In this document: piece by piece, positions 42,871-55,054 of the stretch
Layout: the number at the start of each line of letters is the position of its first letter
Numbering within the stretch: position 1 is the stretch's first letter
Assembly: GCA_003260075.1 (NCBI GenBank)
Contig: QLIY01000812.1
Coordinates: 1-64,000 of the forward strand
Direction: 5' to 3'
Length of the DNA stretch: 64,000 bases
From: Phallusia mammillata
Taxonomy: Eukaryota > Chordata > Ascidiacea > Phlebobranchia > Ascidiidae
The notes under the pieces: generated by a model
Database searches by the model: none
What the model saw: only the letters and a program-made list of their open reading frames with translations
What the model was told of the DNA's origin: nothing
Position numbers and translations under genes: made by a program

Positions 42871-44483
42871 ATGCTAACAATGAAATATCCGAAAGGAGTG
42901 TTGCAGATTGTACTTATAGTTATTGTTGTGTTGTTAGCCTTTCACTATTTTTCCCATTACGAATATTTTCGGCCCAAATGGCTTATAAACAACGAGATCA
43001 AAGAGAAAGTAAATACAAGTACCGACGGTCCCCCAAACCACCCTACAACAGCTGCAAAAACCGAAGAGGAAACTTTTGTGGAAAAGATGAAACAACGACA
43101 GGATGAACGCAAAGCATTGATTCAGAAAACATGCGACAAATTTGGTAGCTAAATAAAAATATTTTTTTTTTGCTAACGGAGAAAATAAATATCTCTCCAC
43201 TCAACAGACATTCTAGACACGTATAGTTAGAAATTGGTCTGTGGTAAAAATAAATATCCTAATGTGTTTATAGCTCGATTTTTATGCTAAAATATAATGC
43301 AATTTGTGGGTGCAATCCCTTGCACTTTCGAAAATATTTTGTTCCAATCATTCTAATAAAACTTTTTGAGCTGTTAAGTTTAGCAAGGTAAACTCGCTTC
43401 GTAGATATGCAGCAAAACGTCAGTCACGCAAAGACGTGGATGATGATAGACGAAAAATATAAAATTGTACATTGTAACATTGGAAAAACTGGGTCAACTC
43501 GTTGGAAGGAACTGTTTTGGCAACTCAAGGGGTTTGATAAAAAGGAGGTAAATTCTCTATTTCAACATTTTTTCCAGGAAAATTAATAGTGATTTTTGCG
43601 GATAGTTTACGGTGCAAAAATACCCTAAAGTCAAAATGTTGGCCAAGGAAAGAGAAAAATATCTTCTGAATCCTGATTGGATGCAATCAATGACAGTTCG
43701 CGAGCCTTTCGAGAGAATGATATCCGCTTACCGCGAAAAACTGGAACCTCCTGGCCCAGAATTTCCTGACCTGTCCAGATCTATTCGTTCCAAGTACGGA
43801 CGTGTTAAAGGTTGGCCTTATAGCCCCCCCCCCCTGGCCCAGAATTTCCTGACCTGTCCAGATCTATTCGTTCCAAGTACGTGTTAAAGGTTGGCCTTAT
43901 AGTTTTTTTTTACATGAATAACACGTTTAAAGAAAACTGATTGCAAGATTAAATTTATCGATTTAACCAACACGGTTTTTCATTTATTTTTCACCAAGAC
44001 GGCAAACTTGCCACCTTTAGCGATTTTATTAATTACCTGGTTCTTGAGGCTCCTGGAGCTATTCAAAGCCACAACGATCATTGGAACAGATTTACCTATT
44101 CGTGCACACCTTGTACCGTAAAATACGACTTTATTGGACATCAAGAAACGATCGACGAAGACGCAAGGTAAAAGTTGTACACGACACTTTTCTCTTTCAA
44201 TCAAAAAATTGCATCAAACAAAACTCATGTTACAGTACAACCCGCGTTTCGTTATAGGTATTTTCTGAAGTTTATTGGTGCACCGGCACACATTCAACAT
44301 GGGGCTGCCAATCGTCACCATACCGACGAAGAAATATCCCTTAAGTATTACGCAACCGTGAAACCCTTGGAGCGCGTTATTCAGCTCTATGTATTATTGC
44401 TGCAAGACTACATCATGTTCGGGTATCCCCCTCCAGTAGCACTGAAACTGTTGTTCGGAAAAGATAAAACCACTTGGCAGTAG
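42871..44483 (+). CDS. Golgi carbohydrate sulfotransferase (CHST8-14 family)
   Basis: Five exons: 42871-43144, 43405-43547, 43606-43810, 43999-44167 and 44258-44483, total 1017 nt (338 aa). The N-terminus has a short cytoplasmic tail and a hydrophobic anchor (residues about 9-27, VLQIVLIVIVVLLAF), the type II layout of Golgi sulfotransferases. The 5'-phosphosulfate loop is CNIGKTGSTRWK (115-126); most relatives have CNIPKVGCTNWKR. The 3'-phosphate site is VREPFERMISAYR (170-182), with Arg and Ser in the expected places. Later landmarks are NDHWNRF, CTPC, YDFIGHQETIDEDA and a C-terminal FGYPP. The family transfers sulfate from PAPS to chondroitin, dermatan, HNK-1 or GalNAc sugars; the acceptor cannot be told here. 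Part of exon 3 is repeated after a poly-C run. A 5' untranslated exon is likely, since an acceptor lies just before the start. Confidence 0.85.
43751..43902. repeat. Duplicate of the sulfotransferase exon 3 end, joined by poly-C
   Basis: The segment beginning cctggcccagaatttcctga and running over the donor site (gttggccttatag) occurs at 43751-43823 and again at 43833-43902, separated by eleven C (43824-43834, overlapping the second copy by two bases). The second copy lacks four bases (ggac). The gene model uses the first copy. Confidence 0.75.
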
Positions 44484-44902
44484 ACAAACAAAATTTAGAG
44501 TTTCTTGGTTTGCACTTGCGTTAATGTACGGTTGTTACATCGATGTAATAAAAAGTAATCTCCATCAACATTTCGTGTTACGCTGCGTCCCAGGTATGCG
44601 CCGTATAGCCGTATAGGCTCATATTCGCGTACTGGTAGATGAACGACATTTTCTGCTCAGCGCAGCAGCGGTGGTTGTTATTTTATAAACTGGAAAGGTG
44701 CATACACACAAACTCTTTCTGCTTTACCATATCGCTACATTTTTTGTAAACAGTTTATTTGAAATGCAACAAAAGTACAATTCACCGATTAACGTGCTGT
44801 TCTAAACATAAAAAACACAGCTCGCATGAAATTCCATGACCCAAACAGGGGAATTACCTAATTTGTTTTGCTTGAAAATCGCAATGTGGGCGGCTTAGTT
44901 AG

Positions 44903-44980
<78 letters not shown>

Positions 44981-45111
44981 CGTTTTGTAATTTTAATCAC
45001 AAAGTAAGTAAGCGTTTTTATACGAGGCGGTAAACTATTTTCGCGAAATGCGCTACCTAGCGGTTCTAAAAATAACGAATTTATTTTTCGTAATTTCCGA
45101 ATCTTGTTAAC

Positions 45112-45143
<32 letters not shown>

Positions 45144-45608
45144 ATTCCCGGGAATGAAAAAATCCGGGAAATAGAGGAACCCTAGTTAGCACACGTGGTG
45201 AAATAAAAACAAAAAACACTCAATTCAATGACAAATCATTTTAGCCAAGATTAGCCAAGGGCTAAAATATTATTTTGTGATGCACTGTAGCTGCAATCCT
45301 GGAACTGGCAGTTTAGATGTGATAAAACAAGAGTTCACAACGTCAACGACAAGAAACAATACCGACAATCCGACATGTGTTGTCTTTGTGTTAGCAATAA
45401 CATTCATTTCTTAAGATTTAAGATAGGTTACAGGACATGAAAAATACTTTTATTTGATGTTTCTTCAGGATAGCCACTAATGAACACTTTAAAATTGTAC
45501 GGCACAGAAAATGGTGATTATTGGTAACAACTAACCATGAAAATTTAATTTCTGTTGGATTTTAGCTTTGAATACTGCCTTCGTTATTTGTGAAAAGTTT
45601 ATGTAGAT
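44484..45608. other. Intergenic region with long poly-C tracts
   Basis: No gene was seen. Poly-C runs of 77 (44903-44979) and 30 (45113-45142) bases lie here. Apparent long Pro- or Gly-rich frames across them are artefacts of the runs. The final few hundred bases probably contain the MTPAP promoter. Confidence 0.5.
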
Positions 45609-48600
45609 ATGTTTTCTTCAATATGCAAGCGCATTGTTGCAAGAAACATAAGTAACTCATACACGATGACTTCGCAGTCATGCAACACAAATGTTGGTAA
45701 GTTATATTTTCTCTTGTTTGTTAAGACTTTTCACAGGTTTGGGAAATGTTTATTTCCAGATTAAAATCAGTTGACATTGTATAAATAACAAATTAATTTT
45801 GCTAAAAAGCATCTTCAGTGTCTATAGATAGTAATAAAAGGGGGTGGAAATGATTGCAACAATGGCAATAGAACAGGGAGTGATTCCCAGAAACAGTTTA
45901 CCAGGACTTTAGTTTTTTAAAAACAAAATTATAAAAAATACTTGTATTCCCCAAAGATGACATCAACAATTCATCTGTTGTAAGGGTGTGTATCAAACTA
46001 CAAGCCTGCTTAGCCGACGCTTAGTTCATGCAAAGCTTGTGCTTGTCCGCTCAGTTCAATGTCAGAGATTAGAAAAGATTAGATAATAGTATTATTTTAG
46101 TCACAAAGTCTTACCTACCTTTTTGTTGGCCCGTAGGGAGACATGAGCTAAACAGGCATGCTATAAATAAACCGTTGCTGCCAAGCATTATGTACCAACA
46201 AATTGTCTCTTCCAGCAGTCTTTACTATACCACATACAAGAAACTGTTATTCAAGTAATGATGTGACATAACAATGGATCAGATTTTTTATTACTAGATG
46301 TAAATCCATGTCTAATGGTCACAGTAGTATGATTGCTAATAAACTACAATTTAAATCTAAACAATTTTTTCGTAGCACACCAGCAAGGGTTTGACCCTAG
46401 GCATTTTCTGTTGGATCCTGCACAAAACTACAAACAAATTGTTTCTGGAATACAAAAACAAGGACTTATGAGCATTTTTCTCCGAGTTGGCCCAATTAAT
46501 TGTAGCAGTGAAAAACTGTATGACTTTGTTTACAACTTTTGTGCAACGAAGGGCAATGTTTTGTCACTTACACAACTACCACAGTCACATCCTTCTGATG
46601 TAAGTTTATCAGGCTTCCAGCATGTTTTGTAGTCTGTTTTTTTGTGAAAAAAAGTAAATTAATTTGTTTATGATTTGTAAAAGATGACCTTGTAATCACT
46701 TGAAACCAGCGGTGCACAGCATTGGCATGTAGGCAAATTTAAACCTTTTTGTGGTTTAATAATGGTATATGTAAAATGAGTTAAGTTACAATGACCTTGA
46801 AGCCCTTGCTGTATTTGCATGTGTGGTCGTTCATTGTTGTGGACAAATTATAGTAACTTGTAAAATAGTTCTTCTAATCCATGTTTACCTTTTTACACCT
46901 GTGAAACACTAACAAACTAAATTTGCAACACACAAACATGTAAAAGCAAATTAACTTGCATCTTTCAGGTGATGGATGAGATTGCTCTTGGTAATAAGAT
47001 CAACGCTAAGTTTAAGCATCATCATGCACATCCACATGTCATCAAGCCCTAAATAGATATTACAGTGTACTCTGCCAAAATAAAGATTAACACTAGTGTG
47101 CCGCATAGTTAAAAACAGTACTTAAACATAATAGATTGCTGGACTGACACTTTTGGAAAGTTTTGGCCTGAAATCCTATTTGAAATGTGTCCCCAACTAA
47201 TCAAACAAAAAGTAAAAATAACGTAGTTATGATTTAGGCCACAATTTTTGGTTTAAGAACTGGATCTGAATAAAAGGTTGTCATGTTAACTAGTTTATTT
47301 CCAAAGTACTGTACATTATTTTCTCTCTTAGCTATGTAATATAATCCTAAACTACAGCAAAACATACTATTTACAGTGGTTTCTTACTTTAAAGATCTCA
47401 AATTTCATTGTTGAGTTTGCTGATAAAAGAGGGGTTGAAAATCTCTCTGTGCATTCGGATAGTGGACCTTTAATCAGGATTGCAAAACTAACACCTAAAG
47501 ACATGCCTGGAAGCAAAGCTGACAAAGTTGTAAAAGATTCAAAGGAAATGTTATGTGCAGCCTTTAAGGATAAACTATGTAATGCAGCAACAGTAAGGGA
47601 CATGATTGACACATAAGTTCACTACAATGTATTGTGGCTACTTTTGTTTGTTTAGATGTCTGAACAATTTGAATTGTTTTTCAATGAGTTTAGAATATCT
47701 TCTTCTGTGTTAAGAGGAAAATTGTTTTTTGCTTCAATACTTGGAGATTTTTTCAATTGGCATATGCAAACCAAGCTTGTACCAGGTATATATGCCCTTT
47801 TCTTAAAATAGACAAATTACTGTTCGTCTGTAAAATAACAATAAGGAGTAAATACAATAAAGTATGTATAATTTTAAATGTGGTAAAACGGTCAGGGCAA
47901 TTTATCATTTGGTTTATTTTAGTGCCTTTTGGAACTTTGATCAGTGGGCTTGCATCCAACAATGCAGATCTTGATGTGTCATTAAGCAACATTTCCTGCG
48001 ATGACATACAAAACCAAAGTATACTAACTGTTTCTCAACTAACTTCTGATGCACAGAAACGGTTTGAAAAATTTGAACGCGCAGGAGCTGTTGGTTTGTT
48101 TACAAATGCAGGTAATTTATGGACACACCACCATGTCAATGCATGTCTATTATGCCACCACTTGTTTGTTTCTTTTTCATCCTTGGCACATAAATACAGT
48201 ATGCTCACAATAAGCCTGTTCACATGAGCAGATAAATTTCAAAATTTATCCTCAAATTTACTCTGATTTCTGACTTCGCATTCAGGGTAAATTTTTACTC
48301 CAAAATGCCCTCTGTTCACATGGCGAAAAATTTACCCTGATTTTAATGTAATTCTCGGGGATCAAATTAGTGTTGGTTAGGTGTAACGGCTTCCTGGACA
48401 GCGTTCTTCTTTTATGTACGCCTTTTTGAACATGTTTTAAATTTTCAGCCAATTGTCTGTTGTCTGAGCATTTAAACTTTTATAAAACAAAACAACACAA
48501 TGTTGTTAGGTCATGTAAAGCAAAATCAATTGCATTTATTAGCAGTCAACAAGTTTTTAATGATCGTTGCTGTTTGCATGTTGTTAAGGTTCCGGCCAAC

Positions 48601-51600
48601 CAATTTTTAAAACACATTGTGCCTGTGAAGCCACAGATGTTGTGAGAAGAGCATCCAGTAAAATTTACCCAGCGTGTTTTTGAAATTTACTTGGGTAAAT
48701 TTTTCATAACTTACCCAGTAATTTACTCCATCGGTCTTTTTTCTTTTCCTCTTTTCCGACAATACGAGGTAAATTTTCGTAATTTACCCGTGTAAATTTG
48801 TGCATGTGAACAGGCGTAATGAGTGCAATGTTTAGTCTGTCTTATTGTTGGTCAGTTGTTTCTTTGTGGCTTAGGGTGTTGATGTTTTCAAAATAATGCA
48901 GTTCATTGGGTCCTCTGGATTAGGTTGCAATACTACTGAAGTTTCTTGGTCAGGTTAAGCCAACTAGACAAGGCGGTAATAGAACCCAAAACTTTTAAGC
49001 AAATGTTGTTTACTCTCATCATCTTTGCCACTTGGGCCACCTCATCTAAGCGGTTTTTAAAATCTTCTACAACCTTGTTTGATGTTAGATCATGCTACTA
49101 AATAAGTGTCAGTCAAAGAATAATTTAAGATGGACAGTATGCATTCAGTTTTATGGACTGTAAGTTCTCAAGCTAAAGACAAACTGTCATAAACAAAACT
49201 GACATAAACATATGTAAAAATTTTGAGATCCATTGCTTTATCTCCTTAAGTCCTCTGCTTTAACACCTCATTTGAAAGAAGGTGGTGTTAAAAAAAAAAA
49301 AATTTGGATTGGTGGACAGGCAATGCCTAAATGTAATGCTTGTAATCAGGGAGTTGAACCGCTTGTCATACGGGTTCAGGTTCGGTTCGGGTTCACTTCG
49401 TTTTGTTTTGAGGTTCACTTGGTTTTGTTTTTGAGGGTTCGGGTTCGGTTCCGGTTTTTTAATGTGTATTTTCGGGTTCGGGTTTTGTTCCGGTTTGGGC
49501 AAATTATCCGGTTCGAACCGGTTGGCGGTTTTTAAACCGGTTCAAATCTTCATTCGTTTCAATTGAATTCTATGTATCATCTTCCTGGCCTTATCAAACC
49601 CCACAAGATTTTTGACCGTGCCCTGTTATTTTTGACACGCCCTATAAGTGTTATCTAGCGTATTCTTAAGTGCGCTGTTTTGAAAAAAAATCACAAAATA
49701 TAAAACAGACTGCATTTTTTACTGGTTCAGTTCCGGTTCGACTCCCTGCTTGTAATGGGTTCAATGTTGAATTGCCAGCCTGTAATGGGTTCAATGTTGA
49801 AATGGCAAGTCCAAGGGATCATTATGATTTCCCATTTTTTTGGTCAAACTCAACTGCTTGTTTCTTCTGTTTAGTTACCTAACTTTTTTAAGTTTATACA
49901 TGTGTAGTTATCTAAGTTGATCCTTATGAAGTTTTACTCTGAATGACCCAGTAGTTCACCCACAGTATATGTTGTTGTAAAACCAGACTACCTCAACATG
50001 CTAATATTGTAAAATGGCATGATCATAAAGTTTTAAAGCTTGGGTTGAATTGAACATATGCTTTACCTGTTTTTTATCAATTTGTCTTTCAAAAAAAAAT
50101 AGAAATGATCACACCTTTTTAAAATATCTTATAAGCATGTGTGTGGGAACCCATTAGATTCTGCTTGCAGAAACAATAATGATGTTAAAATGCAATGCAA
50201 AGAATAGAACATTCATAAACCTAGGCAACTGTAGCCAACAACTGTACAAGTATAGCAAATGATGTATATGAATAAACATGCAAAAAGATATGTTGTGTAT
50301 AAATTGCAAAAATATGGCTAACTTGCCTTTCAAGTTTTTGTTTGACTTTTTAAACTTTTTGGAAAGTCATGACTTCCATTAAGTGCCACCTATCATGGTA
50401 CACTGATTTGGAGCAAAAGTGGCTTACTTTATTGGGGAAACACAATTGGTCAAGGCAGGTTGGGGACCCACGATCCTGTGAGATCAAGCATTTGGGCTAA
50501 CCACTTAAACATTGTGGTCTGAGAGTTGAAGAGATTTATTGACAAAATTATGTCCTAAATACTGATTTTGTGAATAGAATATGTACTTTTCCATCCAGGC
50601 AAAAATGTGCAACAGTACATAGATGGATTATCAATGGTTACAGTCATTACTGAAGCAAATGTTCCATTATTAGCACTTAAATATGAACCATTGAACTTGG
50701 ATATTGATATATCATTGGAAAACAGGTATTTTTTTAAATTATACGCTTATTATGGGTCCCCTACCCTGAATGGAACACAAATTGTTTTTGTTCGTATTTT
50801 ATTTTTTTAATTTATTTTTTCTGTCTAACGCTGGTTTGTTATACGTGTTTGGTCAAGAAAGAGTGCTTCAACTTTATTCAAATTTGAACAGATGTTAGTT
50901 GTTGATCCCCCTGAAGTTTGACGCCAAATAACCCAGCGGATTAACCAAGGCCCCCAAAACGTATTTAAAAAAACGGCTGTACTGACTAAAGTGCATGAGC
51001 TAGGAGTTTCATGCTTTGTTGTTTGGTGCAATGTACCGGTATTTTAAAGAATTTTGTGACACCGTAAAAAGTGATTTACCTTTTTTAACCCCTAAGCCTC
51101 ACAATATTAGTTTCTGTCTAATGCTGGTTTGTTATACGCGTTTGGTCAAGAAAGAGTGTTTCAATTTATTCAAATTTACACAGATGTTAGTTTTTGATCC
51201 AAATTTGATCCCCTGAAGTTTGACGCAGAATAACCCAGCCGTTCACCCACAGGCCCCCAAAACTATTTTTTTGAAAATGGCTGTACTGACCAAAGTACAA
51301 AATCTGGAGTTTCATGCTTTATTGGTTACTGCAATGTAAGGTATACTAAAGTATTTTTTAACTTTTTGTTGGATTCACCCTTTAAACCCAGAAATGATCG
51401 GTTTTACTTTTAGGCCAGAAATACAAGCCCTATGGTGCAGAAATGTTTGAAAATGTTTACCAATTGTTTGAGCAGGGTATTCTTTAGTATTTAAAGTTTT
51501 GCCAGTTACCTTTTCAGCCCATAATATGTGTACACTATCAGTCAGATATAAGTCCAGTGGGAGTAATTCACTGGTTTACGATTGAGGCGGCAGAGTGGGA

Positions 51601-51825
51601 GTGCTCAGCTTGATGTCAGGACAGAAGTTTTACTAGACAGTCAGCTGGGTGATTAGACATCAGCTGTTTTTTGTGCAGCAATGCTGTGTCGTTTTATTAG
51701 ACTATCACACGCATTTTCAGTCTTGGCGAAGATTTCACATCTAAGACGTAATTTAAACTCGATAAACGTGCTTCGGTTTCATTTATGTCAGGCAAAACAT
51801 TGTTGATCAACATAAAGGTGAAAAA

Positions 51826-51872
<47 letters not shown>

Positions 51873-54800
51873 CTTGTTGTCATCTTGGGAGCTGCATAAC
51901 AGCGGGTCACTAAAGGTCAACTTGTAGGCATTACAACACAGTTAAGAATTTTTCGGAGCTTCTTTATTTTTGACAAATCAACTCAAGAATCAATGCTTAC
52001 ATCATGTATAAATTAGGCAAAACAGTATTGTTGAACACTAAGGACTGCATGCTGTTTATAAAAACGGTGTTAAAAGGTCATTGAACTGTCCTTTTTGCGA
52101 AACAAAATTAAGTGAAAAACAAGTTGTTATGTATACCTTTGTAGCAAACGACTTTTTTATTTATAGGTGTCTAAACAACAGTTAAGGCTTTCTAGGAAAA
52201 TTTGTGTTTATAGTGTTTAATACAACAGTTAAGGCTATCTAGGAAAATTTGTGTTTAAAAACTGACCTTGAATGACAATATCAATGGTCAAAGCATGAGA
52301 TTAAATTGAAAGTATTTTTCCCCTTCTTTTTTACTGTTTTTTTTGGGGGGGGGGGGGGGGGGGGAAAGTTGAGTTAATGCTTTGTGAAAAATTTGTCCTT
52401 AGAAATCTAAAAATAACCGCAACATTTGTTTACTGTAAATCCTCATAAACACATCTGTGGGGACCCATTCGTTTTTGCTTGCAAAAACAATCATATGTGT
52501 AGATCAAAAAGATGTGTATAGTAAATTTGGTAAATAGACATAGAATGCATAAAATGGAAGTATATGAGAAAGCCACTTTTCTAGTTTTCAATTTATTTTT
52601 GTTCATTTAAGTAAACTGTTTTCCAATGTACACAAACATTGTAGAAATTGCACTTGAAGTACTTTATCATTCCATTTTATTTATTTTCATTCATTTTATT
52701 TTCAAATGTAAAATTAACTTTGTGGTCTTTTGAAATTTATATTCATTGCAGTTTGCAGGACTAAGTTTTGAAATTAGAATTATGTGGCTGCAAAGTCAAA
52801 ACCCTGCTTTCTTTTGTTGTTTTGACTACTCGTGTGCCTGGTCTGGACAATAACATATTTACATGCAGACACAAGTATTTTTTTAAATTTAGGGTTGGAT
52901 TGAAAACAACATGGGCTATGAACACGGGGGGGGGGGATGTGCCTGGTCTGGGCCATAACATATTTACATGCAGACAAGTATTTTTTAAATTTAGGGTTGG
53001 ATTGAAAACAACATGGGCTATGAACACGTATATACGAATGAATGCTAAGGTAGCACCATTTGTATTCTTCATTCGTGAATGGGCAAAACATAAAAACCTT
53101 GCTGCACATGGACTGGACCACAAAGGATTTTCACCGTTTATGATAACATGCCTAGCATTTTTCTACCTGATGCGTGTCAATCCACCTGTTATACCCCCAA
53201 TGCATGAGCTACTGGCCAAACATAAAAGTATGTAATTTTATTCTGAAAAGTTAGTCGTTGTGCTTTTATTGCAAACTGTCTGATGGTTTAGATAAAGTTT
53301 TGCATCTGGTCAATGTAGTTAAGGTGTTGTACTACCTGCTTTATTTAATTTTTTGCTATACAGCGTAGTACATGCAAAACATGTAAGCTGTGCATACTGA
53401 TTGCAATTGAACAATTACATACCAATTTGCAGATATCATTTTTAGCTGGCTTTTGGTTGGAACATTATTATTATGAGTTTCCAATCTAAACAGAACACAT
53501 TTTATTGTTTTTACCCCCCCCCNNNNNNNNNNNNNNNNNNNNNNNNNNNNNNNNNNNNNNNNNNNNNNNNNNNNNNNNNNNNNNNNNNNNNNNNNNNNNN
53601 NNNNNNNNNNNNNNNNNNNNNNNNNNNNNNNNNNNNNNNNNNNNNNNNNNNNNNNNNNNNNNNNNNNNNNNNNNNNNNNNNNNNNNNNNNNNNNNNNCCC
53701 CCCCCACAGCTGGTAGACATGCAATCTGTTTTGTTTGACTTGTTAGTTGAATGATATTTTTGCAGATTGCTGTACAACTACTGCAATTGTCCCACTAAAA
53801 TGTGTTTTTAATAATTTTAAACAACATCAGTTTTGTATTAAACTTTAATTTATAGAATGTATCATTGTTGGATGTTGATTACTATGTTTTTCGTAGTGCT
53901 CTACCAATTAATCTCTTTTGCCAATTTGCCACATTTGAGAATGAATGTTAATGTAGCTAATATATCCCCTTTTCAAAATTAGTAACAGGGAATGCACAGC
54001 ATACCTTTTTTAATAAGAGACAAAGCACACATGAAATTGTACTATGGTAAAGGTCGGAAAAGTTTGTTTTAAATTGCTCCTGCATTTATACTTGGAAATC
54101 TGATTTCATAACCTGGTAGTCTACTTCAGCGAGCACAATCCTTCAGTGTGTCTTATGAAAAATACTTTGTCTGTGTAGATTTCAAGGTAAGTTGAAAATT
54201 ACCCAAGGTTACAACAACTGCAGAGACATCAGATTTCATTATTGGAGGATTGCAAAATTGAAAATTACCTAATGTTACACATTCTTGACTGCAGAGAAAT
54301 CGGATTTGATTATTGGAGGAATGCGCCATCAAATTGTCACAGACCTTGACTCAATTGCGACCCGCAGTAACACCAGCAGTCTGGAAGAACTCTTCCTAGG
54401 TTTTTTGCAATACTTTTCGAAATTTGATTTTGAAAAATGCCGCTTGGATTTAACCCGGGTAAGATTTCTAATTTAACTGCATTTTTGTTGCTATAACAAC
54501 TTCCATAATACAGGGTATGGTTGGACCGAGTTCAAACAAATTTGTCTCAATAACTTTACCGTACACCCACAATAACATTGCAAGAAACGTAACCGTTCAG
54601 GAAGCAAAGACGTTTCAGAAAGAAGCGGAATTATCACTTAGGTACTTCTTACTTTATTGTGTGTTTTTATCGTGCATGACTCGACAGTGCAACTTCAATG
54701 TCAGACATTCATATCGTCATTAAGATAAAAGTGAAATCAGCAGCATGCCGAACCGCTCTAAAGTCGCGGGAATACGGTTGTCACCGAAATAGCGCATACA

Positions 54801-55054
54801 TGTATTTTTTTTAAGTCCCTGATACACGCCACAAACTTTGTTCGATATTTATAAGCCACGAGACAAAGATGTTTTTGACGTTTCCTTTATTTTACCCACT
54901 ATACCAAGCACAACTTTTGTGTTAAAATTTCTTTTAGACTGTTTGTATTTTTGGTAGGATCCTGGAGTCAAAAGTTAGAAGAAGTCGCCGAAGCAATGAT
55001 TGGGGAGTGTCTTCACTTTATAAAATCACGGAAAAGATGTGGCATCGCTATTAA
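45609..55054 (+). CDS. MTPAP: Mitochondrial poly(A) RNA polymerase
   Basis: Ten exons: 45609-45696, 46376-46599, 47395-47592, 47656-47785, 47923-48111, 50599-50725, 52995-53227, 54295-54458, 54514-54641 and 54958-55054. They total 1578 nt (525 aa); vertebrate MTPAP is somewhat longer. The N-terminus is basic and Ser-rich without acids (MFSSICKRIVARNISNS), as in mitochondrial targeting. An RNP-like segment follows (SIFLRVGPI ... SNFIVEFADKRGVENL). The nucleotidyltransferase core has PFGTLISGLASNNADLDVSL with metal-binding Asp 229 and 231, and a third Asp in LDIDIS (313). Then come VFFIREWAKHKN, GFSPFMITCLAFFYLMR, and a C-terminal WGVSSLY. The enzyme adds poly(A) tails to mitochondrial mRNAs. 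Exon 7 is preceded by a duplicated copy of its start, and large introns hold transposons, poly-G runs and an N gap. The last exon ends after LYKITEKMWHRY. Confidence 0.92.
46969..47052 (+). other. Possible alternative last exon of MTPAP
   Basis: After a good acceptor (TGCATCTTTCAG) an open stretch in phase with exon 2 reads VMDEIALGNKINAKFKHHHA and then a few residues to TAA at 47050-47052, with AATAAA at 47079-47084. Splicing exon 2 to it would give a protein of about 131 aa with the targeting sequence and RNP-like start but no catalytic domain. It is not needed for the full-length protein, because exon 2 joins exon 3 in phase. Chance resemblance to an exon is possible. Confidence 0.35.
48214..48816. 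mobile_element. Harbinger-like MITE in MTPAP intron 5 (603 bp)
   Basis: The left end GCCTGTTCACATG and right end CATGTGAACAGGC are inverted, and both flanks read taa (48211-48213 and 48817-48819). A three-base TWA target duplication and GCCTGTTCAC-type ends fit the PIF/Harbinger superfamily. The interior is rich in aaatttaccc repeats. No transposase was seen. Confidence 0.55.
49347..49748. mobile_element. hAT-type element in MTPAP intron 5 (402 bp)
   Basis: It starts CAGGGAGTTGAACCG and ends CGGTTCGACTCCCTG, with a perfect 8-bp target duplication cttgtaat at 49339-49346 and 49749-49756. The interior is made of degenerate ggttcggttccggtt repeats. Right after it, a 30-bp unit with gtaatgggttcaatgttga is repeated in tandem. 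Confidence 0.82.
50820..51335. repeat. Diverged tandem duplication in MTPAP intron 6
   Basis: Bases 50820-51033 and 51113-51335 are direct repeats of about 215 bp, beginning tctgtctaa(c/t)gctggtttgt and containing agtttgacgc and cggctgtactga-type segments. They differ at many positions, so this duplication is old and real, unlike the near-identical pairs next to poly-C/G runs. Confidence 0.65.
51826..52364. repeat. Poly-G tracts in MTPAP intron 6
   Basis: Runs of 45 G (51826-51870) and 20 G (52345-52364). Between them, 52170-52260 contains two near copies of acagttaaggct(t/a)tctaggaaaa. Confidence 0.8.
52834..53025. repeat. Duplicate of the MTPAP exon 7 start, joined by poly-G
   Basis: The segment gtgcctggtctgg...gggctatgaacac occurs at 52834-52925 and at 52939-53025, separated by a G run (52926-52936). 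Both copies contain the exon 7 acceptor (taaatttag) and its first 31 coding bases. The copies differ by SNPs and a 2-bp indel. Only the second copy continues into the rest of exon 7. Confidence 0.75.
53523..53697. other. Assembly gap (175 N) bounded by poly-C
   Basis: N run in MTPAP intron 7 with poly-C directly on both sides (53514-53522 and 53698-53705), which suggests sequencing failure inside a long poly-C tract. Confidence 0.99.

Noticed and set aside
44899..45219. Gly-rich or Pro-rich protein across poly-C runs
   Set aside because: Homopolymer runs read as Gly or Pro; this is an artefact of the tracts. The same applies to 17181-17394 and 54951-55397.
52747..52800. MTPAP exon 7 starting after TTGCAG at about 52749
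   Set aside because: It gives an immediate stop in the required phase. The acceptor at 52994 continues the conserved family sequence in phase.
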